Of a stretch of DNA of 64,000 nucleotides, positions 52,716 to 59,959 are shown in pieces. The position numbers were made by a program, and so were the translations under genes. The stretch is from contig CAJTLY010000003.1 of assembly GCA_910577095.1 (NCBI GenBank), forward strand, positions 4,033 through 68,032, in the 5' to 3' direction. This DNA is from an uncultured Alphaproteobacteria bacterium. GTDB lineage: Bacteria > Pseudomonadota > Alphaproteobacteria > RF32 > CAG-239. Position 1 is the first letter of the stretch. The number at the start of each line of letters is the position of its first letter. Under the pieces are notes generated by a model that saw nothing but the letters and a program-made list of their open reading frames with translations, searched no databases and had not been told where the DNA came from.

Positions 52716-53606
52716 ATGAACTGGCTGTCTGACTTTGTCCGCCCGAAAATCAAGAAAACCACGCCGAAGGAAATTGCCGACGACTTGTGGCTGAAATGTC
52801 CGGGCTGCGGCGAACTGCTGTTTTCCAAAGAGTTGAAGAAAACCTGGTATGTTTGTCCGAAATGCGACCATCATCTGCGTCTGTACATCGACAAGCGCCT
52901 CAAGCTTCTGTTCGACGGCGCTTATACCGAAATTGCCCTGCCGGAAACCAAGGAAGATCCGCTTAAGTTTAAGGATACCAAAAAATATACCGACCGCCTG
53001 AAAGCCTATCGCAAATCGACCGGCAATCAGGATGCGATCAAGGTTGCCAAAGGGACCATCGGCGGCATCAAATGCGTGCTGGCGGTATTGGACTTTTCTT
53101 TTATGGGCGGCTCAATGGGAATGGCTGTCGGCGAAGGGATTGTCAAAGCGGCCGAACATGCGGTTAAATATAAAATTCCGTTAATTACGGTTGCCAACTC
53201 GGGCGGCGCGCGGATGCAGGAGGGCATTTTGTCGCTGATGCAAATGGCTCGCACCACTTCGGCGGTGAACATGGTTAAGGAAAACGGACTGCCGTTTATT
53301 TCGGTCATGACCGATCCGACTACCGGCGGCGTTTCGGCTTCCTTTGCGATGCTGGGCGATATTCACATTGCCGAAAAAGGCTGCCTGATCGGTTTTGCCG
53401 GTCCGCGGGTGATTGAACAGACGATCCGCGAGAAACTGCCGGAAGGTTTCCAACGGGCAGAATATCTGCGTGAACACGGAATGGTCGACATCGTGGTCAC
53501 GCGAGCGGAAATGAAACCGACTCTGGTCAAGGTCCTGAGTATTCTGACCCATCAGAAGATTGAATGCGAAATGGTTAAAAGCGAACCGCTCAAAAGTAAA
53601 AAATAA
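52716..53606 (+). CDS. accD: Acetyl-CoA carboxylase carboxyltransferase beta
   Basis: A 296-residue partner of AccA. The zinc ribbon CPGCGELLFSKELKKTWYVC is followed by PKCDHH. ANSGGARMQEGILSLMQMA and GGVSASFAMLGDIHIAE are carboxyltransferase signatures. In many alphaproteobacteria trpF, trpB and trpA lie between lapA and accD, and folC follows; all four are absent here. Confidence 0.96.
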   Translation: MNWLSDFVRPKIKKTTPKEIADDLWLKCPGCGELLFSKELKKTWYVCPKCDHHLRLYIDKRLKLLFDGAYTEIALPETKEDPLKFKDTKKYTDRLKAYRKSTGNQDAIKVAKGTIGGIKCVLAVLDFSFMGGSMGMAVGEGIVKAAEHAVKYKIPLITVANSGGARMQEGILSLMQMARTTSAVNMVKENGLPFISVMTDPTTGGVSASFAMLGDIHIAEKGCLIGFAGPRVIEQTIREKLPEGFQRAEYLREHGMVDIVVTRAEMKPTLVKVLSILTHQKIECEMVKSEPLKSKK

Positions 53607-53676
53607 GGTGTCCGGCCGGTTTGTTCTCTAAGCCGGCCGGTGCCGTAACCGCCATACTGTCAACAGGAGTAAGCTT

Positions 53677-55167
53677 ATGCTCGAACTCAAACATCTGCCG
53701 ATTACGTCTTTCAACGAAAATATCGCTTATATTCACCGGGACTGCTCGATTTATAAAATTGACAATATCCGTACCATGACCCGAATTGAGATTCACGGCG
53801 GTACCAACCCCGTGTACGCTTTTTTGCAGGTTGTCGACAGCAGCAAAATCATCCGTCCCGACGAACTGGGGCTGAACACCGAAGCGTTTAAGCAAATCGG
53901 TCTGGCGGAAGGGTCGCGGGTTTCGCTGACGTTGACGCCGCCGGCGCCGAGTTTGGCATCGGTGCGCCGCAAAATTGCCGGAAATATCCTCAGCGCAAAA
54001 GAATACTCGGATATTGTTGCCGATATTTCCGAACGCCGTTATTCCAATATGGACATTGCCGCCTTTCTGGTGGCGATGGGGTCTTTTGTCACGCCGGGTG
54101 AATTGCTGTCACTGACCGAAGCGTTGCGGGGAGATCGGATTATCGATTGGGGCAGCGAAGAAATCGTTGTTGATCACTATTGTTTGGGCGAAGTGCCGGG
54201 CAATAAGGCCGATTTGATTTTGACGGCAATTGTGGCGGCATACGGTCTGCCGATTCCCAAGACGGTAGCTCATTCGCTGGGCGGCATTTCGGGCTCGGCG
54301 GATACCATGGCCGTTCTGGCACAAATTGACGTTGACGTCCGCAATCTCAAAAAACAGGTTTTGGAAAAGCGCGGTGCCGTGGTTAATATTGACGGACTGG
54401 AAATTGCGGCTGCCGACAAGATTATTTCGATGGTCGAACAGCAAAACGGCCTTTCGACGTTGGAAAGAAGCATTGCTTCGGTACTGGCGAGCAAAATGGC
54501 CGCCGGCGTTACCCACCTGCTGATCGACATCCCCGTCGGTCCCCGGGCCCGTGTTCGCAGCACTCAGGAAGCGATGCGTTTGCGCAAGTTGATCGAGTAT
54601 GTCGGCGATATGATGGAAATCAACGTTGACGTCGTGATTACCGACGGATCGGAACCGATCGGTTGCGGCGTCGGGGCGGCGCTTGAATCGCGCGATGTTA
54701 TGAAAGTTTTGAAAAATAAAGAAGACGCGCCGGAAGACCTTAAGGAAAAGTCTTTGTTTCTGGCCGGGCGGATTTTGGAATTCGATCCTAAGCTGCGCGG
54801 CGGTCAGGGCTATGTGGTTGCGCGGGAACTTTTGAAATCGGGCAAGGCTCTTGATGCCATGGAGCAGATCATCAAATCTCAGGGGAAAGCGTCGGCGCAG
54901 GTTCAGTTGGGCCACCTCACCCGTGACGTGGTTGCCGATGCTGACGGTACGGTGCAAAAAATCGATAACGGTTTTATTACCCGTCTCGGCATTTTGTGCG
55001 GCGGCGGACAATATCCGGGCGCCGGCCTGGACCTGTTCCGCAAAACCGGCGACAAGGTAACCGCCGGCGACATTTTGTATCGCATCTATTCCTGCAACCA
55101 GAACGATTTTGCTTTTGCCGGAACGGTGCTGGAAAGCGGAAAGAACGGATTTGAAATCGTAAAATAG
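53677..55167 (+). CDS. Thymidine/AMP phosphorylase family protein
   Basis: A 496-residue nucleoside or nucleotide phosphorylase. It has an N-terminal beta domain (about 1-85) that ordinary DeoA lacks, then the family core (RRKIAGNILSAKEYSDIVAD), the phosphate and base site region KTVAHSLGGISGSADTMAVL, and PVGPRARVRSTQEA. The GSADTM motif and N-terminal domain are as in archaeal-type AMP phosphorylases, which form ribose 1,5-bisphosphate from AMP; thymidine phosphorylase activity is the other option. Not part of an evident operon. The tail ends in a biotinyl-like small beta domain. Confidence 0.88.
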   Translation: MLELKHLPITSFNENIAYIHRDCSIYKIDNIRTMTRIEIHGGTNPVYAFLQVVDSSKIIRPDELGLNTEAFKQIGLAEGSRVSLTLTPPAPSLASVRRKIAGNILSAKEYSDIVADISERRYSNMDIAAFLVAMGSFVTPGELLSLTEALRGDRIIDWGSEEIVVDHYCLGEVPGNKADLILTAIVAAYGLPIPKTVAHSLGGISGSADTMAVLAQIDVDVRNLKKQVLEKRGAVVNIDGLEIAAADKIISMVEQQNGLSTLERSIASVLASKMAAGVTHLLIDIPVGPRARVRSTQEAMRLRKLIEYVGDMMEINVDVVITDGSEPIGCGVGAALESRDVMKVLKNKEDAPEDLKEKSLFLAGRILEFDPKLRGGQGYVVARELLKSGKALDAMEQIIKSQGKASAQVQLGHLTRDVVADADGTVQKIDNGFITRLGILCGGGQYPGAGLDLFRKTGDKVTAGDILYRIYSCNQNDFAFAGTVLESGKNGFEIVK

Positions 55168-55186
55168 AAGATTAGCCGTCAGGATA

Positions 55187-55214
55187 AATGCCCCGGTCCT
55201 CCGGGGCATTGTCA
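55187..55214 (+). terminator. Hairpin after the phosphorylase gene
   Basis: A perfect 10-base stem AATGCCCCGG / CCGGGGCATT with a TCCT loop, but only a weak T tail. Confidence 0.45.
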
Positions 55215-55252
55215 TAACCGTGATAAAAAATCAAAAAAAACGCTTTGGGCTA

Positions 55253-55281
55253 TTGCTTATGAATTTTAAGCTTCCTATATA
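55253..55281 (+). promoter_or_regulatory. Putative promoter of dnaK
   Basis: TTGCTT, 17 bases, TATATA, 40 bases before the dnaK start. A heat-shock sigma32 match is not clear. Confidence 0.4.
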
Positions 55282-55320
55282 ACAACTTAGAAAGTTAAAA
55301 TTTACGAAGGAAGAAAGATT

Positions 55321-57240
55321 ATGAGCAATAAAGTTATAGGTATCGACTTAGGTACAACCAACTCCTGCTTTGCGGTTATGGAGGGTGGAGAAGCCAAAGT
55401 TCTGGAAAACAGCGAAGGCGCGCGCACCACGCCGTCGATCGTTGCTTTTACCGACAACGAACGGCTGGTCGGTGCCGCCGCCAAACGTCAGGCGGTTACC
55501 AATCCGGAAAACACGCTGTTTGCAATCAAGCGTTTAATCGGACGCCGTTATGATTCTCCGGAAGTTGAAAAAGACAAAAAGCTGGTTCCGTTCAAAATTG
55601 TTCCCGGCGACAACGGCGACGCCTGGGTTGAAGTTAAGGGACAGAAATATGCGCCGTCGCAAATTTCGGCGATTGTTCTGCAAAAGATCAAAGAATATGC
55701 CGAAAGCTATCTCGGCGAGAAAATTGACAAGGCGGTGATTACGGTTCCGGCCTATTTTAACGATTCTCAGCGTCAGGCCACCAAAGACGCCGGTAAAATT
55801 GCCGGTCTGGACGTTCTGCGTATTATCAACGAACCGACGGCAGCCGCGCTGGCCTACGGCCTTGATAAAAACAAGAACGGCACCATTGCTGTTTATGACC
55901 TCGGCGGCGGTACTTTTGATATTTCGATTCTGGAAATCGGCGACGGCGTATTTGAAGTCAAATCGACCAACGGCGACACCTTCCTCGGCGGCGAAGACTT
56001 TGACCAGCGGATTGTCAATTATCTGGCTGACGAATTCAAAAAAGAAAGCGGAATTGATCTTAAAAACGACCGTTTGGCCCTGCAACGCCTGAAAGAAGCG
56101 GCCGAAAAGGCCAAAATCGAGTTGTCTTCGGCCACCCAGACCGACGTCAACCTGCCGTTTATTACTGCCGACGCCACCGGGCCGAAACACCTCAACATCA
56201 AATTGACCCGTGCCAAACTGGAATCTTTGGTTGACGACCTGATCGAACGTACGGTTGAACCTTGCCGCAAAGCGTTGTCCGATGCCGGATTAAAAGCCAG
56301 CGAGGTCAGCGAAGTTATTTTGGTCGGCGGTATGACCCGTATGCCCAAAGTACAGGAAAAAGTAAAGGAAATCTTCGGTAAAGATCCGCACAAAGGGGTT
56401 AACCCCGATGAAGTGGTTGCCGTCGGTGCCGCTATTCAGGGCGGTGTGTTGATGGGCGATGTTAAAGACGTTTTGCTGCTTGACGTTACCCCGCTGTCGT
56501 TGGGTATCGAAACGCTGGGCGGCGTCTTCACCCGTTTGATTGACCGCAATACCACCATCCCGACCCGCAAGTCGCAGGTTTTCTCGACCGCCGAAGACGG
56601 TCAGACTGCAGTGACGATCCGCGTCTTCCAGGGTGAGCGCGAAATGGCGGCCGACAACAAACTGCTGGGACAGTTTGATCTGGTGGGAATTCCGCCGGCG
56701 CCGCGCGGCATGCCGCAGATTGAAGTGACCTTTGACATTGACGCCAACGGTATTGTCAACGTATCGGCCAAGGACAAAGCGACCAACAAAGAACAGGCGA
56801 TTCGCATTCAGGCCAGCGGCGGCTTGAGCGATGCCGACATCGACAAAATGGTTAAAGACGCCGAAGCCAACGCCGAAGCCGACAAGAAAAAGAAAGAAGC
56901 GGTGGAAGCCAAGAATCAGGCCGAAAGTCTGGTTCATGCCACCGAGAAAACTTTGAAGGAAAATGCCGATAAAATTTCGGAAGCCGACAAACAGGCAATT
57001 GAAACCGAAATCAAAGCCCTTAAGACTGCGCTCGAAGCCGATGATCTGTCAGTGATCAAAGAAAAGAGCGAAAGTCTGATGCAGGCTTCGTTGAAACTGG
57101 GCGAAGCCATGTATAAAAACGCCGGTGCCTCCGGTGCGGCAGGCGCATCCGGAACGGCGGGAGCCGATACCGGCGCGGCTTCTTCGGAAGCGCCGCAAGA
57201 CGAAAAAGTCGTCGACGCGGACTTTGAAGAAGTCAAATAA
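55321..57240 (+). CDS. dnaK: Chaperone protein DnaK
   Basis: A 639-residue Hsp70. GAAGGAAG precedes the ATG. The ATPase has IGIDLGTTNSCFAVMEGG, IAVYDLGGGTFDISILE and VGGMTRMPKVQEKV. The substrate domain follows (LLLDVTPLSLGIETLGG), then a helical lid and an Ala/Gly-rich tail ending DADFEEVK. Normal length. dnaJ and grpE are not adjacent. It would partner the J-domain protein at 30766 among others. Confidence 0.97.
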   Translation: MSNKVIGIDLGTTNSCFAVMEGGEAKVLENSEGARTTPSIVAFTDNERLVGAAAKRQAVTNPENTLFAIKRLIGRRYDSPEVEKDKKLVPFKIVPGDNGDAWVEVKGQKYAPSQISAIVLQKIKEYAESYLGEKIDKAVITVPAYFNDSQRQATKDAGKIAGLDVLRIINEPTAAALAYGLDKNKNGTIAVYDLGGGTFDISILEIGDGVFEVKSTNGDTFLGGEDFDQRIVNYLADEFKKESGIDLKNDRLALQRLKEAAEKAKIELSSATQTDVNLPFITADATGPKHLNIKLTRAKLESLVDDLIERTVEPCRKALSDAGLKASEVSEVILVGGMTRMPKVQEKVKEIFGKDPHKGVNPDEVVAVGAAIQGGVLMGDVKDVLLLDVTPLSLGIETLGGVFTRLIDRNTTIPTRKSQVFSTAEDGQTAVTIRVFQGEREMAADNKLLGQFDLVGIPPAPRGMPQIEVTFDIDANGIVNVSAKDKATNKEQAIRIQASGGLSDADIDKMVKDAEANAEADKKKKEAVEAKNQAESLVHATEKTLKENADKISEADKQAIETEIKALKTALEADDLSVIKEKSESLMQASLKLGEAMYKNAGASGAAGASGTAGADTGAASSEAPQDEKVVDADFEEVK

Positions 57241-57424
57241 ACGATCAGTTGATTGATACCAATTACCGGTTGCAGACTCGTTTTGCAGCCGGTTTTTGTT
57301 TGCAGAACGATCCCGGTTGCCTTAAGGCCGTTTTTTTGCAGAAGATATAAACGATTAGATGCAAATAGATTTTTTATCTTTACAAAAATGAAACAACCTC
57401 TGCGAATAACAAAAAATATTATCT

Positions 57425-57490
57425 ATAAAAAGTTGTGGATAATTTACAAACTTTGGTTGTATTTTGTTTTTAAATATCGTATATATTGTC
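57425..57490 (+). repeat. Upstream copy of a duplicated promoter segment
   Basis: About 66 bp matching 57712-57778 closely, including TTGTAT, 17 bases, TATATA (57457-57485) and a shared ATATCGTATATATTGT. No gene follows directly: a palindromic hairpin (57519-57546, core TCTTTAAGCTTAAAGA) and an inverted pair GCTTGACAG (57590-57598) / CTGTCAAGC (57663-57671) occupy the space to the second copy. It also contains TGTGGATAA, a single DnaA-box match. Confidence 0.65.
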
Positions 57491-57711
57491 TTACGTAAAA
57501 CTCCTAATGTCGGTTGTGGCCCCTTCTTTAAGCTTAAAGAGGGGGCTAAACTTATTAAAGGTTCGGATATTGGTCGCGACCTATTTTTTGCTTGACAGCG
57601 GATTGAAAAAACCGGCCCAAAGAAGCCGAGTTAATATTCGTTTTGATCGGAAAGCGGAAAATCTGTCAAGCCTAAAATGAGTGCAAAATAGAAATAACCC
57701 ATTGTTTTTGC

Positions 57712-57778
57712 ATAAAAGTTTTGTTGATAATCTGCAAATTGCGGTTGTATTTTTATTAGAAATATCGTATATATTGTT
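57712..57778 (+). repeat. Downstream copy of the promoter segment, serving the gene at 57886
   Basis: TTGTAT, 17 bases, TATATA at 57745-57773. The transcript would start near 57780, pass a hairpin (CTTTCT/AGAAAG near 57808-57827) and reach the start codon at 57886. In the 645-base gap after dnaK I find no convincing gene. Confidence 0.65.
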
Positions 57779-57885
57779 TATGCAAAAATCCCGATAACCT
57801 TTTCAGTCTTTCTTTTCTTCAGAGAAAGGTTTGACGCTTGTCGGTTTTTTGATGATGTTTTAATAAAATAATGAGGAGATTTAAA

Positions 57886-58431
57886 ATGACGGATTATCGT
57901 AACATGACGCTTCGCGAAGAGCTGGAAGCGCGCTTTGAAGAATATGAAGAAAAACAACGTTTGCAGGAGATGCTAAGTAAGGCGGCACCTTACTTGGAAA
58001 GCAGGCTCAATCCGCTGGCTGCCGCATATCGCGGAGGAGAAATTTTAGGCGCAGCAGCGGCAAACTATCGCAATAGTCAAAGTTTTGAGAATTTTATGAT
58101 GAACTATATGGAACCCTCAGTGCAGGAGGCGTGGCGTGAAAGCTGCCGCCTTACGCCGATCAGAATACCTGATGATAATAAACACATGTATGTCAGTTGT
58201 GTCGGTGCCCAAGGCGGCCGTTTAGCTGCTGCGGAAACTTTTGCCGGCGGTGTTTGGAAGGAGATTAAGGATTATCGTCGTAAAATGAAAAATCCTAATA
58301 GATATGGTGGAGAAGAAGCTATCAAGATCGATTGTATAAAAGACCTGGAAAACGATTATTACGGCGTTAAAGACGGATATACTCATCGGGAACCGGGATA
58401 CTGTAACTATTTATTAAATATAAAGTATTAA
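57886..58431 (+). CDS. Unknown protein with conserved-looking His/Cys/Glu/Asp core
   Basis: A 181-residue protein. GAGGAG precedes the ATG at 57886. The N-terminal third is helical and charged (LREELEARFEEYEEKQRLQEM). The C-terminal part (about 95-170) reads KHMYVSCVGAQGGRLAAAE, then GGVWKEIKDYRRK and a later KDLENDYYG; the spacing of His, Glu, Asp and Asn-x-x-Gly recalls domains found in secreted polymorphic toxins, but I cannot name a family. No signal peptide. It has its own promoter and terminator and is followed by two membrane protein genes that could encode protection. Its 3' end is duplicated 1.36 kb downstream. Confidence 0.7.
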   Translation: MTDYRNMTLREELEARFEEYEEKQRLQEMLSKAAPYLESRLNPLAAAYRGGEILGAAAANYRNSQSFENFMMNYMEPSVQEAWRESCRLTPIRIPDDNKHMYVSCVGAQGGRLAAAETFAGGVWKEIKDYRRKMKNPNRYGGEEAIKIDCIKDLENDYYGVKDGYTHREPGYCNYLLNIKY

Positions 58432-58440
58432 TTAAAAAGA
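58374..58440 (+). repeat. 67-bp direct repeat, first copy (3' end of the gene)
   Basis: Identical at 65 of 67 positions to 59736-59802. It spans the last 19 codons of the preceding gene and the bases up to its terminator. Confidence 0.9.
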
Positions 58441-58465
58441 AGAGGATTGTATTCCTCTTCTTTTT
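58439..58465 (+). terminator. Terminator after the unknown gene
   Basis: GAAGAGGA / TCCTCTTC with a 6-base loop and five T. It stands between this gene and the membrane protein genes, so the latter need read-through or another promoter. Confidence 0.85.
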
Positions 58466-58479
58466 CTTGCGGAGATAAA

Positions 58480-58980
58480 ATGACTAAACTTCATAAATAT
58501 TGCATCAGCCTGATTTATATTTTTATATTTTGGGGGTTATACCGGTATGTGGTGGCGGTTGTGGGGCGAGATTTTCAAGTGATATGGCTTCAATTATCAT
58601 TTTATATACCGACATTTCTGATTATAAAATTGTGGAGCGGCAGTTTTAGAACCGAAACAAAATCTTTTTTTGGCATTTTGCTCAAATGTGTCGTCAGTTA
58701 TCTTTTGATTGTGCTGTTGAATTACGGAGAATATTGGGAAGAGAACAAAGCGTATCTGTATTTCATGTTGTTGTGGGCGTTTTGGTTCCGTATTGTCTGT
58801 ATGGTCATAATGGTACATTTGTGGTGTCCGTCTATACTTGGCAACAAACAAAAAGTTTTTTTATTTTATACGTTGGCTTTTATAAGTACGGATGTTTTCC
58901 GCAATCGTCAAAAGTTTATGGAGATACCTGCTGCGGAGTATATTGCCGGGCAAGAAAGATCGTTGGCGAAAACCCGGTAA
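58480..58980 (+). CDS. Four-helix membrane protein, unknown (copy 1)
   Basis: A 166-residue protein. GGAG lies 5 bases before the ATG at 58480. Four hydrophobic helices (about 7-28, 32-52, 62-84 and 94-120) are separated by short loops, with a charged tail. It shares local motifs with the next gene: FLIIKLW against FIFLKIW, and VHLWCPSIL against AYIWAPSVF. No family recognised. The gene is AT rich compared with housekeeping neighbours. It could protect against the preceding protein if that is a toxin; this is inference. Confidence 0.7.
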   Translation: MTKLHKYCISLIYIFIFWGLYRYVVAVVGRDFQVIWLQLSFYIPTFLIIKLWSGSFRTETKSFFGILLKCVVSYLLIVLLNYGEYWEENKAYLYFMLLWAFWFRIVCMVIMVHLWCPSILGNKQKVFLFYTLAFISTDVFRNRQKFMEIPAAEYIAGQERSLAKTR

Positions 58981-59017
58981 AAAATTAGTAAATACAGTGT
59001 GTTATAAAGAAAAAACG

Positions 59018-59695
59018 ATGACGAAAAAATATATAAATTTGTTTCTGAAAATGAGTGTCAGTCTTTTAATCGTTCTGTTTTTTTGGAAATTAGAACAATA
59101 TTCGTTGCGGCAGATCTGTGATCGTTGCAACAGCGGCCTTTTTATATTTGTCTTATTTCCGTTGACAAATGCTTTTTTATATATTTTGCCGGTTTTTATC
59201 TTTTTAAAAATTTGGAAAGGTTTTGTCTGTTTGGAATTTAGCAATAAAAAGACCGTTTTGTATAATATATTCAATAGCTGGCTGTTGTTTGTATTTTATA
59301 CCTGTCTGGAAGAAGGATACAGTTTTATTCCGGCTGAAATGCATTTGCCTTTTCCTGTTTTTATAATGTTTATGCTGAGAATTCTTGGTTATGTGATGAT
59401 AGCTTATATATGGGCCCCCTCTGTCTTTCGCAAATATGAAAGGTGGATGCAACTAGGTTATTTTCTGCCGATATTTATTTACGTTGCTGTATCGTGTGTT
59501 GAAGAAACGATTGACACTTCTCATCCGGATCCGAATTACAATGAACCGATCCTGCGTCGTTTTTGCGAGAAGCATTTGCAGTATGAAAGCTTTTTCACCC
59601 CGCTTCCCGGGTATTGCGAAAAAAGGCTGAAGCAGAATACCGATACGGCACCGGAAACAACTCAAGAAAGCAAACCGCTGGAAATGCACGAGTAG
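59018..59695 (+). CDS. Four-helix membrane protein, unknown (copy 2)
   Basis: A 225-residue protein. The ATG at 59018 (MTKKYINLF) is chosen because it matches the start of its paralogue; the ribosome binding site is weak. Helices at about 10-28, 42-66, 80-100 and 112-136 resemble those of the preceding gene, followed by a longer hydrophilic tail with several Cys and Pro (PLPGYCEKRLK). AT rich. Probably a tandem duplicate that has diverged. Confidence 0.7.
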   Translation: MTKKYINLFLKMSVSLLIVLFFWKLEQYSLRQICDRCNSGLFIFVLFPLTNAFLYILPVFIFLKIWKGFVCLEFSNKKTVLYNIFNSWLLFVFYTCLEEGYSFIPAEMHLPFPVFIMFMLRILGYVMIAYIWAPSVFRKYERWMQLGYFLPIFIYVAVSCVEETIDTSHPDPNYNEPILRRFCEKHLQYESFFTPLPGYCEKRLKQNTDTAPETTQESKPLEMHE

Positions 59696-59735
59696 GGAAA
59701 TTTGTTTGAATATGGTTTTGACATGGTATCTGCAT

Positions 59736-59793
59736 CGGATATACTCATCGGAAACCGGGATACTGTAACTATTTATTAAATATAAAGCATTAA
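59736..59793 (+). pseudogene. Orphan 3' end of the 57886 gene
   Basis: The second copy of the 67-bp repeat (59736-59802). In frame it still encodes GYTHRKPGYCNYLLNIKH and a stop, two residues different from the intact gene. No start or upstream part remains. It is followed by a different terminator from copy 1. Confidence 0.8.
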
Positions 59794-59800
59794 TTAAAAA

Positions 59801-59837
59801 GATATCCCCCGGCGCAGCCGGGGGGGGGTATCTTTTT
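59801..59837 (+). terminator. Terminator after the orphan gene end
   Basis: GATATCCCCCGGC, GCA loop, then a G-rich arm ending GTATC and five T. Confidence 0.85.
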
Positions 59838-59899
59838 GTTTGTCGGAAATTGGGGCGGGCCGTTTCGGCGCAAAAACGGCGGAAATCTACACTTAAAAC

Positions 59900-59928
59900 T
59901 TGCCAAAATTTTGAGTTTGCGCTATTTT
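59900..59928 (+). promoter_or_regulatory. Putative promoter of parE
   Basis: TTGCCA, 17 bases, TATTTT, about 32 bases before the parE start codon. Confidence 0.4.
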
Positions 59929-59959
59929 AGCTCTGATTTTGGACAGGATTAAGGAAGCG

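Noticed and set aside
57434..57443. Perfect DnaA-box match TGTGGATAA, possible replication origin
   Set aside because: A single box; the second repeat copy has TGTTGATAA. No cluster and no AT-rich unwinding region with known neighbours.
57486..57680. 64-codon open frame between the duplicated promoters
   Set aside because: No ribosome binding site and low-complexity composition; it runs through the palindrome and inverted repeat.
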